Made by a program: the position numbers and the translations under genes. Of a DNA stretch of 64,000 nt, positions 8,967 through 18,092 are shown in pieces. The stretch's first letter is position 1. The number at the start of each line of letters is the position of its first letter. The DNA is from Enterobacter kobei (GTDB taxonomy: Bacteria > Pseudomonadota > Gammaproteobacteria > Enterobacterales > Enterobacteriaceae). Location of the stretch: assembly GCF_018323985.1 (NCBI RefSeq), contig NZ_AP024590.1:2294001-2358000 (forward strand), written 5' to 3'. The notes beneath the pieces are model-generated. The model was not told where the DNA came from. It saw only the letters and a list, made by a program, of their open reading frames with translations, and did no database searches.

Positions 8967-9839
8967 ATGGCGGAAACTTATCGGGCGTTTGAAAATCTGC
9001 GCAATCACAATGCGGTGCTGCATGATTCGGTGGCCCTCAACACCGGTATGCAGCTGGCGGCCTGGTCAAATACGCGCGATAACATCACCCAGTATTGCGA
9101 TCACCACACGCTGAGCCTCTATATCGACAATGGTTACGAGAGCTATCACAAAACCTCCGGCGGCTGGAAAAATGGCGGTGGCCCGGATCGTTTTTGCCTG
9201 ATGCCGACCGACAGCGAATCAAGCTGGGATATCCGCGATAATCTCGCTTTTGTGCATCTCTACTGCACGGATGAGCATCTGCGCACGGTAAGCGAGCAGA
9301 TCTGGGATCGCCGTCCGGCGTCGTTAACCCTGAACGAACAAACGTTTGGCGAAGATGCGCAGATCACCGCGCTGTACCGCCATTTTCTGCTGGGCTGCGA
9401 CTGGCAGCAGCAGGCGAATCAGCTGACCCTCAGCACGGCCTCGACGCTGCTGTTAACCCATCTGGTGCAGCATTACAGCAACGTGCGCTGGCGGCTGCCG
9501 ACCATCACCGGCGGGCTGTCGCCGTCGGTGCTGCGTAACGTCCTCGCCTACATTGACGCCAGCCTCGCGCAACCGCTGACGCTCGCGGATCTCGCCGCCG
9601 AGGCGGCATTAAGCGAATTCCATTTTGCGCGCATGTTCCGCCAGTCGATGGGGCTGGCACCGCACCAGTATGTGATGCAGCGCCGCATGGCACAGGCCGA
9701 GCAACTGGTGCGCTACAGCAATAACTCCCTGACAGAGATTGCGCTGGCCTGCGGCTTTAACTCCGCCAGCCATTTCAGCAATCGCTTTAAAAGCGTCACC
9801 GGCCTGACGCCGTCACAGCTACGTGCGCGCCACCCGTGA
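8967..9839 (+). CDS. AraC-family transcriptional regulator
   Basis: 290-residue regulator with a two-helix AraC DNA-binding domain in the last 100 residues (block LADLAAEAALSEFHFARMF and the closing CGFNSASHFSNRFKSVTGLTPS signature). The N-terminal domain is not a recognised ligand type. ATG 8967 is chosen; a TTG five codons upstream (8952) is possible because neither has a strong ribosome site. It is transcribed away from the EamA exporter and probably controls it. Its 3' end overlaps the end of ydcO by 21 bases. Confidence 0.85.
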   Translation: MAETYRAFENLRNHNAVLHDSVALNTGMQLAAWSNTRDNITQYCDHHTLSLYIDNGYESYHKTSGGWKNGGGPDRFCLMPTDSESSWDIRDNLAFVHLYCTDEHLRTVSEQIWDRRPASLTLNEQTFGEDAQITALYRHFLLGCDWQQQANQLTLSTASTLLLTHLVQHYSNVRWRLPTITGGLSPSVLRNVLAYIDASLAQPLTLADLAAEAALSEFHFARMFRQSMGLAPHQYVMQRRMAQAEQLVRYSNNSLTEIALACGFNSASHFSNRFKSVTGLTPSQLRARHP

Positions 9840-10985
9840 CAGCAGGGCGTAGCACGCGCCGCCAATAATTAATCCCCAGAACGCCGAACCGATCCCGAGC
9901 AGCGTAATGCCGCTGGCGGTGGTCAGAAAAGTGATAATGGCTGCGTCACGTTCAGAGGGATGCGCCAGCGCCTGATACAGACTGCCGCTAAAGGTGCCGA
10001 GCAGCGCCAGTCCCGCCAGCGTCTGGATCCAGCTCTCCGGCAATGCCGTCATCAGGGCGGTAATTGAACTGCCAAAAATCCCGGCAAGCAGATAAAACAG
10101 CCCGGCGGCGATGGCGGCCAGCCAGCGTTTACTCGCATCCGGATGGGCATCCGGGCTGAGACAGACCGCCGCGCTGATCGCGCCGATGCACACCGAGAAT
10201 GCGCCGAACCCCGACAGCAACACCGTTAACCCGCCGGTAAAAATCATCAGCGGCGAAACGGGAACCTGATAGCCCGCCGCCTGAAAGGTCGCCACGCCCG
10301 GCGCGTTTTGTGACGCCATAGTGACGAGGAAAAAGGGAATGCCGATGCTGATAAGGGTACTCAGGGTAAACTCGGGGGCAATAAATTCCGGCAGCACCGG
10401 ACTAAAACGCAGTCCGGATGTGACAACGTCACCTGAGGCCCATGCCGCCACAATTCCCGCCAGCAGCGTACCGACGATAGCGTAGCGGGGCGCAAAAGCC
10501 TTGCCCAGCACCCACGCCAGCAACATACTGCCGCACAATAAAAAGTGTCCCTCAATATTCCTGAAGGCTTGCAGACCAAAACGCAGTAAGATGCCGCCCA
10601 GCATGGCGGCGGCCAGCGAATGGGGGATGATCTTCATCAGCCGCGCAAAAAGTCCGGTCAGGCCGCACAGCAGGATCAGCGCGTTGGCAAAGATAAATAC
10701 GCCTATCACCTCGTTAATGCTGACGCCATGCAGACTGGTCGCCAGCAGCGCCGCACCAGGCGTGGACCATGCGGTGAGCAGCGGGACGCGGTACCATAGC
10801 GTCAGCGCCAGCGTGCTGCCCCCCATGGCAAGGCCAAGCGCGGTCATCCAGCCGGCGATTTGCGCCTCGCTGGCACCGGCGGCAGACGCGGCCTGCCAGA
10901 TAATCGCCGCTGAACTGGCGTAACCGACCAGTACGGCAACAAAACCCGCGAGTACAGCGGGAAGCGGAACAGAAAACGGGCGCAT
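9819..10985 (-). CDS. ydcO: YdcO, BenE-family membrane transporter
   Basis: 388-residue protein with about 12 membrane segments of the benzoate/H+ symporter (BenE) family; E. coli YdcO is 391 residues. The family motif region TFQAAGYQVPVSPLMIFTGG is clear. The substrate in enterics is not settled despite the family name. It starts with ATG and AAGGA, and diverges from sutR across an 85-base gap that holds two palindromic sites, so SutR is the likely regulator. Confidence 0.92.
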   Translation of the reverse strand: MRPFSVPLPAVLAGFVAVLVGYASSAAIIWQAASAAGASEAQIAGWMTALGLAMGGSTLALTLWYRVPLLTAWSTPGAALLATSLHGVSINEVIGVFIFANALILLCGLTGLFARLMKIIPHSLAAAMLGGILLRFGLQAFRNIEGHFLLCGSMLLAWVLGKAFAPRYAIVGTLLAGIVAAWASGDVVTSGLRFSPVLPEFIAPEFTLSTLISIGIPFFLVTMASQNAPGVATFQAAGYQVPVSPLMIFTGGLTVLLSGFGAFSVCIGAISAAVCLSPDAHPDASKRWLAAIAAGLFYLLAGIFGSSITALMTALPESWIQTLAGLALLGTFSGSLYQALAHPSERDAAIITFLTTASGITLLGIGSAFWGLIIGGACYALLSRVART

Positions 10986-10993
10986 AATAATCC

Positions 10994-11044
10994 TTGTGCG
11001 TTATAGCGTCCGCGTAAATTATCATTGTGCGCTATAACGTACAA
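10994..11044. promoter_or_regulatory. Paired palindromic operator between ydcO and sutR
   Basis: Two 15-base copies lie in the divergent promoter region: ttgtgcgttatagcg (10994-11008) and ttgtgcgctataacg (11025-11039). Each holds a near-palindrome of the form CGYTATARCG. The first copy is also the inverted repeat of 11030-11044 with one mismatch. The centres are about 31 bases, or three helical turns, apart. The likely binder is the XRE protein encoded next door; that is inference. Confidence 0.7.
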
Positions 11045-11073
11045 GTGAAGGTGATATTAACCAGGAGAAAATG

Positions 11074-11619
11074 ATGGATCTGACACAGTATCTGGCCGGG
11101 ACGCTGAAAAGCCTGCGTCAGGCACGGGGCTGGAGTTTGTCACGACTGGCGGAAGAAACCGGCGTCTCGAAGGCGATGCTCGGTCAGATTGAGCGCAACG
11201 AGTCCAGCCCGACGGTGGCGACGCTGTGGAAAATCGCCACCGGCCTGAACGTGCCGTTCTCGACATTTATCGCCGCCCCCGACACTATTACCCCTCAGGC
11301 GTACGATCCCGATCAGCAAGCGATGGTCATCACGCCGCTGTTTCCGTGGGACGCGCAACTGCACTTTGATCTGTTTTCCATCACGCTGGCACCCGGGGCG
11401 TTGAGCGAGTCCACGCCACACGAACGCGGCGTGATTGAACATGTGGTGGTGATAAGCGGCCTGCTTGAGATGTGTCTCGACGGGCAGTGGCAGACGATTA
11501 GCGCCAACAGCGGCCTGCGTTTTGCGGCGGATAAGCCACACGCCTATCGCAACAGCACCGCGCAGACCGTGCACTTTCATTCGCTGATCCATTACCCCAA
11601 AGAAAAAAGCCGCGACTAA
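11074..11619 (+). CDS. sutR: SutR, XRE-cupin transcriptional regulator
   Basis: A 181-residue regulator (E. coli SutR/YdcN 178) with an N-terminal helix-turn-helix in which SRLAEETGVSKAMLGQIERNESSPTVATLWKIA is nearly identical to E. coli. The C-terminal cupin domain probably senses a small molecule; HERGVIEHVVVISG is a cupin strand pair. E. coli SutR is linked to sulfur utilisation. ATG 11074 is chosen over ATG 11071 because it sits 6 bases after AGGAG (11063-11067). It diverges from ydcO with a shared operator region. Confidence 0.92.
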   Translation: MDLTQYLAGTLKSLRQARGWSLSRLAEETGVSKAMLGQIERNESSPTVATLWKIATGLNVPFSTFIAAPDTITPQAYDPDQQAMVITPLFPWDAQLHFDLFSITLAPGALSESTPHERGVIEHVVVISGLLEMCLDGQWQTISANSGLRFAADKPHAYRNSTAQTVHFHSLIHYPKEKSRD

Positions 11620-11699
11620 GGCGTGGAAAATGTTTTGGTCTGTGGACTATTCTCACTACAATAGCGGCCATTTTGACCATCCTGGATAACGACGACCGT

Positions 11700-13664
11700 A
11701 TGCGCCTGCAATCCCATCATCTTGAATTATTAAGCCCGGCCCGTGATACCGACATCGCCCGCGAAGCTATTCTTCACGGCGCGGATGCGGTCTACATCGG
11801 CGGCCCTGGCTTTGGTGCCCGCCACAATGCCAGCAACAGTTTGCAGGACATTGCGAAACTGGTGCCCTTTGCCCATCGCTATGGCGCAAAGGTGTTTGTG
11901 ACGCTTAACACCATTCTGCATGATGATGAACTCGAACCGGCGCAGCGGTTGATTACCGATCTCTACCAGACCGGCGTCGATGCGCTGATCGTCCAGGACA
12001 TGGGTGTGCTGGAACTCGATATTCCCCCCATTGAACTGCACGCCAGCACCCAGTGCGATATTCGCAGCGTTGAAAAGGCTAAATTCCTCTCGGACGTGGG
12101 TTTCTCCCAGATCGTGCTGGCGCGTGAACTCGACCTCCAGCAGATCAAGGCTATTCATCAGGCCACCGACGCCACCATTGAATTCTTTATTCATGGCGCG
12201 CTGTGCGTGGCCTATTCCGGCCAGTGCTACATTTCCCACGCGCAGACCGGGCGCAGCGCCAACCGCGGCGACTGTTCGCAGGCCTGCCGTCTGCCGTATA
12301 CCCTGAAAGACGATCAGGGCCGCGTGGTGTCTTATGAAAAACACCTGCTGTCGATGAAAGATAACGACCAGACCGCCAACCTCGGGCAGTTAATCGATGC
12401 CGGTGTCCGCTCCTTCAAAATTGAAGGGCGCTATAAAGACATGAGCTACGTGAAGAACATCACCGCGCATTATCGTCAGATGCTCGATGTCATTATTGAA
12501 GATCGGGGCGACCTGGCGCGTTCCTCTGCCGGACGTACCGAGCACTTCTTTATTCCGTCCACCGATAAGACGTTCCACCGTGGCAGCACTGACTATTTTG
12601 TGAATGCCCGTAAGGCAGACATCGGCGCATTTGATTCGCCGAAGTTTATCGGTCTGCCCGTTGGCGAAGTGCTGCGCGTGGGCAAAGATCACCTGGATGT
12701 GGAAGTAACAGAGCCGCTGGCGAATGGCGATGGTCTGAATGTGATGATCAAACGTGAAGTTGTCGGCTTCCGGGCGAACACGGTGGAGAAAACCGCCGAA
12801 AACCGCTATCGAGTCTTCCCGAATGAGATGCCCGCCGATCTGCATAAAGTGAAGCCGCATACCGCGCTGAATCGCAACCTTGACCATAACTGGCAGCAGG
12901 CGCTGACCAAAACTTCCAGCGAACGCCGCATCGCAGTGGATATCGAGCTGGGCGGCTGGCAGGAACAGCTGATCCTCACCGTGACCTGTGAAGACGGTAT
13001 CAGCGTCACCCATACGCTGGACGGCCAGTTTGACGAAGCCAATAACACTGAAAAAGCGTTAAGCCAGTTGCAGGATGGCCTGGCCAAATTAGGCCAGACG
13101 CGGTATTACGCGCGGGACATTCAGGTTAACCTGCCAGGCGCGCTCTTTGTGCCGAATAGCCTGTTAAATCAGCTGCGCCGCGAAACCATTGAGCTGCTGG
13201 AGGATGCCCGTCTGGCAAACTACCAGCGCGGCAGCCGTAAACCGGTGGCCGTGCCCCCGCCGGTATACCCGGAAACCCATCTGTCATTCCTCGCCAACGT
13301 CTATAACGCCAAAGCGCGCGCGTTTTATCATCGCTACGGCGTACAGCTGATCGATGCCGCTTACGAGGCGCACGAAGAGAAGGGCGACGTACCGGTGATG
13401 ATCACCAAACACTGCCTGCGTTTTGCATTTAACTTGTGCCCGAAACAGGCGAAAGGCTCGATCAAGAGCTGGAAAGCAACGCCGATGCAACTGGTGCATG
13501 GCGATGAAGTGTTAACCCTGAAATTCGACTGCCGTCCGTGCGAAATGCACGTGGTGGGTAAGATCAAAAATCATATCCTGAAAATGCCGCATCCGGGCAG
13601 CGTCGTGGCGTCGGTCAGCCCGGAAGAGCTGATGAAGACCTTGCCGAAACGCAAAGGGGTGTGA
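11700..13664 (+). CDS. rlhA: 23S rRNA 5-hydroxycytidine C2501 synthase RlhA
   Basis: Peptidase U32-family protein that hydroxylates C2501 of 23S rRNA in E. coli, using prephenate-linked chemistry. The 654-residue product is very close to E. coli RlhA (YdcP); the U32 signature is around FFIHGALCVAYSGQCYISH, followed by the Cys-containing RGDCSQACR. Further Cys residues in LCPKQAK and FDCRPCEMHVVGK near the C-terminus could hold a cluster or metal. A TTG at 11673 would add nine residues, but ATG 11700 is preferred. Confidence 0.93.
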   Translation: MRLQSHHLELLSPARDTDIAREAILHGADAVYIGGPGFGARHNASNSLQDIAKLVPFAHRYGAKVFVTLNTILHDDELEPAQRLITDLYQTGVDALIVQDMGVLELDIPPIELHASTQCDIRSVEKAKFLSDVGFSQIVLARELDLQQIKAIHQATDATIEFFIHGALCVAYSGQCYISHAQTGRSANRGDCSQACRLPYTLKDDQGRVVSYEKHLLSMKDNDQTANLGQLIDAGVRSFKIEGRYKDMSYVKNITAHYRQMLDVIIEDRGDLARSSAGRTEHFFIPSTDKTFHRGSTDYFVNARKADIGAFDSPKFIGLPVGEVLRVGKDHLDVEVTEPLANGDGLNVMIKREVVGFRANTVEKTAENRYRVFPNEMPADLHKVKPHTALNRNLDHNWQQALTKTSSERRIAVDIELGGWQEQLILTVTCEDGISVTHTLDGQFDEANNTEKALSQLQDGLAKLGQTRYYARDIQVNLPGALFVPNSLLNQLRRETIELLEDARLANYQRGSRKPVAVPPPVYPETHLSFLANVYNAKARAFYHRYGVQLIDAAYEAHEEKGDVPVMITKHCLRFAFNLCPKQAKGSIKSWKATPMQLVHGDEVLTLKFDCRPCEMHVVGKIKNHILKMPHPGSVVASVSPEELMKTLPKRKGV

Positions 13665-13669
13665 GGACT

Positions 13670-13813
13670 TGCCGGGTGGCGGCTTCGCCTTACCCGGCCT
13701 GGGGTAGGATGTAGTGGTGTGGTTTCGCCGGGTGGCGGCTTCGCCTTACCCGGCCTACGGCAGGATATGGTGATGTGGTTTTGTAGGCCCGGCAAACAAC
13801 GCGCCGCCGGGCA
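13670..13813. repeat. BIME cluster of three REP elements after rlhA
   Basis: Two REP copies in the same direction (13670-13700 and 13727-13757, each gccgggtggcggcttcgcct followed by tacccggcc) and a third in the opposite direction (13782-13812). They lie between the convergent ends of rlhA and the oxidase operon, where they could stabilise the mRNA 3' ends or bind gyrase, as REP/BIME elements do in E. coli. Confidence 0.85.
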
Positions 13814-13821
13814 TTAAAAAC

Positions 13822-13950
13822 TCAATGTGACTTAAATCCCGCCGCGCTCATCAGCAACCGGAATCCCATACTCACCGCGCCGAGCGCCAGCACGCTGGCT
13901 CCCCAGATGATCACCAGCCACATTAGCCGTTTCCATAAAGGTTTCTGCAT
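13822..13950 (-). CDS. CydX-like small subunit of bd oxidase (DUF2474 type)
   Basis: A 42-residue protein with one membrane helix (about residues 10-30) preceded by Lys/Arg residues (MQKPLWKRLMW). Its ATG overlaps the CioB stop codon by one base (TGATG), so it is translationally coupled to the oxidase subunits. Length, position at the operon end and single helix match the CydX/DUF2474 small subunits of bd oxidases, which stabilise the haem d site. It is easy to miss because of its size. Confidence 0.82.
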   Translation of the reverse strand: MQKPLWKRLMWLVIIWGASVLALGAVSMGFRLLMSAAGFKSH

Positions 13951-14960
13951 CAGTGATAGCCCTCGCCGGGTTTAACTTTGCCGCGGAACACGTAGTAACT
14001 CCAGAAGGTGTACACCAGGATCACCGGAATAATCAGCAGCGCGCCTACCAGCATAAAGCCCTGGCTTTGCGGCGGGGCGGCCGCTTCCCACAGCGTTATA
14101 GACGGCGGAATAATGTGCGGCCAGATGCTGATGCCAAGCCCGCTGAAGCCTAAGAAAATCAGTCCCAGTGTCAGCACAAACGGCAGGGAATGGTGCTCGA
14201 CGTTGCTCAGGCTACGCCATTGCCACCAGCTTAGCAGCACCACCAGCACCGGAACCGGCAGCAGGAAGAAAATATTCGGAATGCTGAACCAGCGATCGGC
14301 TATCGCCTGATGCGCCAGGGGCGTCCACAGGCTGATCACCGCCGTCACTACCAGCAGTGCCAACAGCAATTGCTTCGACGAACGACGCATTCTCTCCTGT
14401 AAATCACCGCCGCTCTTCATCACCAGCCAGCTCGCGCCGAGCAGGGCGTAGGCGACTACCAGTCCGACACCGCAGAACAGGTTAAAAGGCGTCAGCCAGT
14501 CCAGTGGACCGCCGCTGAACGTACGACCCGTCACCGGGAAACCGTTCAGCACCGCGCCCACCACGATACCCTGAGTGAAAGTGGCGAGGATCGAGCCGCA
14601 CAGGAACGATTTATCCCAGAACGGGCGGTGTTCCGGTGTCGCTTTGAAGCGAAATTCAAAGGCCACGCCGCGAAAAATCAGCCCGATCAGCATCAGCGTC
14701 AGGGGGATGGTCAGCGCATCGATGATCACCGCATAGGCCAGTGGAAACGCGCCAAACAGCCCCGCACCACCCAGCACCAGCCAGGTCTCGTTGCCGTCCC
14801 ATACCGGCGCTACCGTGTTGACCATCACATCGCGGTCGTCTTCATCCTGAACCAGCGGAAACAGGATGCCGATGCCCAGATCAAAGCCGTCCATCACGAT
14901 ATACATCAGCGTGGAGAAGACGATGATCACAAACCAGATTACTGACAGATCGATACCCAT
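13950..14960 (-). CDS. cioB: Cytochrome bd-type (cyanide-insensitive) ubiquinol oxidase subunit II
   Basis: 336-residue inner-membrane protein of the CydB/CioB family with about eight or nine helices. The diagnostic VMDGFDLGIG near residue 22 and VAPVWDGNETWLV near residue 50 are present. With subunit I it forms a quinol oxidase that reduces O2 to water without pumping protons. The start overlaps the stop of subunit I by one base (TAATG). It is shorter than E. coli CydB (379), in keeping with the CIO branch. Confidence 0.88.
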   Translation of the reverse strand: MGIDLSVIWFVIIVFSTLMYIVMDGFDLGIGILFPLVQDEDDRDVMVNTVAPVWDGNETWLVLGGAGLFGAFPLAYAVIIDALTIPLTLMLIGLIFRGVAFEFRFKATPEHRPFWDKSFLCGSILATFTQGIVVGAVLNGFPVTGRTFSGGPLDWLTPFNLFCGVGLVVAYALLGASWLVMKSGGDLQERMRRSSKQLLLALLVVTAVISLWTPLAHQAIADRWFSIPNIFFLLPVPVLVVLLSWWQWRSLSNVEHHSLPFVLTLGLIFLGFSGLGISIWPHIIPPSITLWEAAAPPQSQGFMLVGALLIIPVILVYTFWSYYVFRGKVKPGEGYH

Positions 14961-16345
14961 TATTTAAACTCCTCCCTGGTAGCCGATAGCGGGCGGGCAG
15001 GCCTGCCATCTGTGGGATGTTCATCAGGCGGCTGCGGGCCGAGTTTGATCAGGCGCACCATGTAGCTGTAACCGACGCCGAAGACCGAGGTGTAAACCAC
15101 AAAGAAGGTCAGCAGGCTGATACTCATCTGCAAATCGCCGTGAGCGGAAACCGCGTCGACGGTGCGTTGCAGCCCATAGACCACCCACGGCTGGCGACCG
15201 ACTTCCGTCGTCACCCAACCGGCAAGAATAGCGATAAGCCCCGATGGCCCCATCCATAGCGCAAAGTGCAGGAAAGGCCGCGACTCATAAAGGCGGTGTT
15301 TATAACGCAGCCACAGCGCCGCAACGCCAAGCAGCATCATCAACAGTCCCATCGCCACCATGACGCGGAACGACCAGAACACAATAGTGGAATTGGGACG
15401 GTTCTCTTTCGGAAACTCTTTTAACGCCGGAACCTGTTTATCCAGACTGTGCGTCAGGATCAGACTGCCGAGTGCCGGGATCTCCAGCCCGTAACGGGTG
15501 CGCTCTTCTTCCATATCAGGCAGGCCGAACAGCAACAGCGGCGTCGCCTCACCGGGTTTATTTTCCCAGTGGCCTTCAATGGCGGCGATCTTCGCCGGTT
15601 GATGCTCCAGTGTGTTCAACCCGTGCATATCGCCGATCATGGCCTGAATGGGGGCGACAATCAGCGTCATCCACAGCGCCATCGAAAACATGGTGCGAAT
15701 GGCAGGCGTGTTATTGCCGCGCAGCAGATGCCAGGCCGCGGACGCGCCCACAAATAACGCGCTGCTGAGAAACGCCGCCACCGTCATGTGCAGCAGCCGG
15801 TAGGGGAAGGAGGGGTTAAAGATCACCGCGAACCAGTCCACCGGCACCACCTGACCGTTGACGATCTCAAAGCCCTGCGGGGTGTGCATCCAGCTGTTGG
15901 AAGCAAGGATCCAGAACGTGGACATCAGCGTGCCCAGCGCTACCATGCAGGTGGCCAGAAAGTGCAGGCCCGGCCCGACTTTATTCCAGCCAAACAGCAT
16001 CACGCCGAGAAAACCTGCCTCGAGGAAGAACGCCGTCAACACTTCATACGTCAGCAGCGGGCCGGTAATACTGCCGGCAAACTGTGAAAATCCACTCCAG
16101 TTGGTGCCGAACTGGTAGGCCATCACCAGACCGGACACCACCCCCATACCGAAGTTAACGGCGAAAATTTTTGACCAGAAATGGTACAGCGCCCGCCATA
16201 CCGGATTTTTGGTTTTCAGCCACAATCCTTCCAGCACCGCAAGGTAACTGGCCAGCCCGATAGTGATCGCCGGAAAGATAATGTGAAATGAAACCGTGAA
16301 AGCGAACTGGATCCTCGCCAGATGAAACGCATCAAGACCGAACAT
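14960..16345 (-). CDS. cioA: Cytochrome bd-type (cyanide-insensitive) ubiquinol oxidase subunit I
   Basis: 461-residue haem-bearing subunit. Visible ligand positions are H21 in SFHIIFP (haem b595/d region), H186 in RLLHMT and M329 in FWSFRVMVAMG (haem b558). GRQPW is at 383-387. The quinol loop starts QPAKIAAIEG (249-258), with K252 and E257 as in E. coli. The protein is about 60 residues shorter than E. coli CydA (522), which indicates the short-Q-loop CIO type. ATG 16345 is preferred, with AGAGG six bases upstream; a TTG two codons earlier is less likely. It is first gene of the operon cioA-cioB-cydX-like. Confidence 0.9.
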   Translation of the reverse strand: MFGLDAFHLARIQFAFTVSFHIIFPAITIGLASYLAVLEGLWLKTKNPVWRALYHFWSKIFAVNFGMGVVSGLVMAYQFGTNWSGFSQFAGSITGPLLTYEVLTAFFLEAGFLGVMLFGWNKVGPGLHFLATCMVALGTLMSTFWILASNSWMHTPQGFEIVNGQVVPVDWFAVIFNPSFPYRLLHMTVAAFLSSALFVGASAAWHLLRGNNTPAIRTMFSMALWMTLIVAPIQAMIGDMHGLNTLEHQPAKIAAIEGHWENKPGEATPLLLFGLPDMEEERTRYGLEIPALGSLILTHSLDKQVPALKEFPKENRPNSTIVFWSFRVMVAMGLLMMLLGVAALWLRYKHRLYESRPFLHFALWMGPSGLIAILAGWVTTEVGRQPWVVYGLQRTVDAVSAHGDLQMSISLLTFFVVYTSVFGVGYSYMVRLIKLGPQPPDEHPTDGRPARPLSATREEFK

Positions 16346-16528
16346 AGACAACCTCTGATAACCTGCTGTTAGCGTTAATGGTAATGATCCGGGAGTGAAA
16401 CGTGCAGACGCAGATACCCGATATTTTTAGATAACAGTTTGCAAAAACCTGTCATTTTGAGTGAACTGATATAGCGAAAGGGCAACTGTCGTGGTACGGT
16501 AAGTTTAGGTTAGTTTTGTGTAAGTGAA

Positions 16529-17938
16529 ATGAAAAAATATCAGCGCCTTGCGCAACAAATTATCGACCAGATTGAGCTCGGCGTCTGGCAGCCAGGGGAC
16601 CGGTTACCGTCGTTACGCGAGCAGGTCACGCACAGCGGACTGAGCTTTATGACCGTCGGCCATGCTTATCAGATGCTGGAAAGTCAGGGGCGTATCGTCG
16701 CCCGCCCGCAGTCCGGCTATTTCGTTGCGCCGCGCCCGGTGAGCCAAAAACTGACGCCGCCCGCGCAGGTGATGCGCGATGAAGCGGTGGACATCAACAC
16801 CTACATTTTTGACGTGTTACAGGCCAGTTGCGACGCCTCGGTGCTGCCGTTTGGTTCGGCGTTTCCCGATCCGCATCTCTTCCCGCAACAGCAGCTTAAC
16901 CGCTCGCTGGCGGCGATCGGCAAAACCGCCACCGCCATGAGCGTCATCGAAAACCTGCCGCCGGGCAATGCCGCGCTGCGGCACGCGATTGCCCGGCGTT
17001 ATGCTCAGCAGGGCATGACCGTTTCGCCCGATGAAATCGTGATCACCGCCGGGGCGCTGGAAGCGCTCAACCTGAGTTTACAGGCGGTGACCGAACCGGG
17101 CGACTGGGTGATCGTCGAGAATCCCTGTTTCTACGGGGCGTTGCAGGCGCTGGAGCGGCTGCGGCTGAAGGCATTGTCGGTGGCGACGGATGTGAAAGAG
17201 GGCATCGATCTGGAGGCGCTCGCTCAGGCGCTGAACGACTATCCGGTAAAAGCCTGCTGGTTGATGACCAACAGCCAGAACCCGCTCGGGTTTACCCTCA
17301 GCGCCGACAAAAAATCCAGACTGGTCGCGCTGCTGGCCCAGCATAACGTCACGCTGATCGAGGATGATGTCTACAGCGAACTGTATTACGGACGCGAAAA
17401 GCCCTTGCCTGCGAAAGCCTGGGATACCCGGGACATGACGCTGCACTGCTCGTCATTTTCAAAATGTCTGGTGGCGGGATTTCGTATCGGCTGGGTGGCG
17501 GCGGGAAAACACGCGCGGCGCATTCAGCAACTGCAACTGATGAGCACCTTATCCACCAGTTCGCCGGTGCAGCTGGCGCTGGTCGATTACCTCTCCACCC
17601 AGCGCTACGACGCCCACCTGCGGCGTCTGCGGCGCACGCTGGCCGCCCGTAAACAGCAAAGCTGGCAGGCGCTGCTGCGTCATCTGCCGCCGGAGGTGAA
17701 AATTCACCACAACGACAGCGGCTACTTTTTATGGATCGAACTGCCCGCGCCGCTGGATGCGGGAAAGTTAAGCGAACAGGCGCTGACGCATCGCATCAGC
17801 ATTGCGCCGGGCAAAATGTTCTCCACTTCCGACGCCTGGGTGCCGTTTTTCCGTTTTAACACCTCGTGGGAATGGGGCGACCGCCAGGAACAGGCGGTGA
17901 AGATCCTCGGACAATTAATTCGCGAATCGCTGAAATAA
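16529..17938 (+). CDS. ydcR: YdcR, MocR-type regulator (GntR HTH fused to aminotransferase)
   Basis: 469 residues, one more than E. coli YdcR. Residues 1-70 form a winged GntR helix-turn-helix (LPSLREQVTHSGLSFMTVGHAYQMLESQG); the rest is a class I aminotransferase fold whose PLP lysine lies in HCSSFSKCLV. MocR proteins use PLP or a PLP adduct as effector rather than for catalysis. It lies upstream of ydcSTUV-patD in the same direction and may control that operon, as gene order suggests. In E. coli yncJ lies between rlhA and ydcR; here the bd oxidase operon is found instead. Confidence 0.92.
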   Translation: MKKYQRLAQQIIDQIELGVWQPGDRLPSLREQVTHSGLSFMTVGHAYQMLESQGRIVARPQSGYFVAPRPVSQKLTPPAQVMRDEAVDINTYIFDVLQASCDASVLPFGSAFPDPHLFPQQQLNRSLAAIGKTATAMSVIENLPPGNAALRHAIARRYAQQGMTVSPDEIVITAGALEALNLSLQAVTEPGDWVIVENPCFYGALQALERLRLKALSVATDVKEGIDLEALAQALNDYPVKACWLMTNSQNPLGFTLSADKKSRLVALLAQHNVTLIEDDVYSELYYGREKPLPAKAWDTRDMTLHCSSFSKCLVAGFRIGWVAAGKHARRIQQLQLMSTLSTSSPVQLALVDYLSTQRYDAHLRRLRRTLAARKQQSWQALLRHLPPEVKIHHNDSGYFLWIELPAPLDAGKLSEQALTHRISIAPGKMFSTSDAWVPFFRFNTSWEWGDRQEQAVKILGQLIRESLK

Positions 17939-18092
17939 CAACTCTTTGCGGCGGCTTATTTACTGAATTTAACGTCTGTCACAACCTGAGCAAATTTCTT
18001 TAATACGGATCGTGCCGCTGTCTACCTTTATGAAGGGAGACTTTTTAACGGCACGGCTGCCGCACCTCTTATTGCGACAGGAGTACATCCGT

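Noticed and set aside
15449..15768. Overlapping + strand ORFs of about 100 codons opposite cioA
   Set aside because: They are antisense frames of a well-conserved membrane protein gene; composition is Arg/Gln-rich and no family match is visible.
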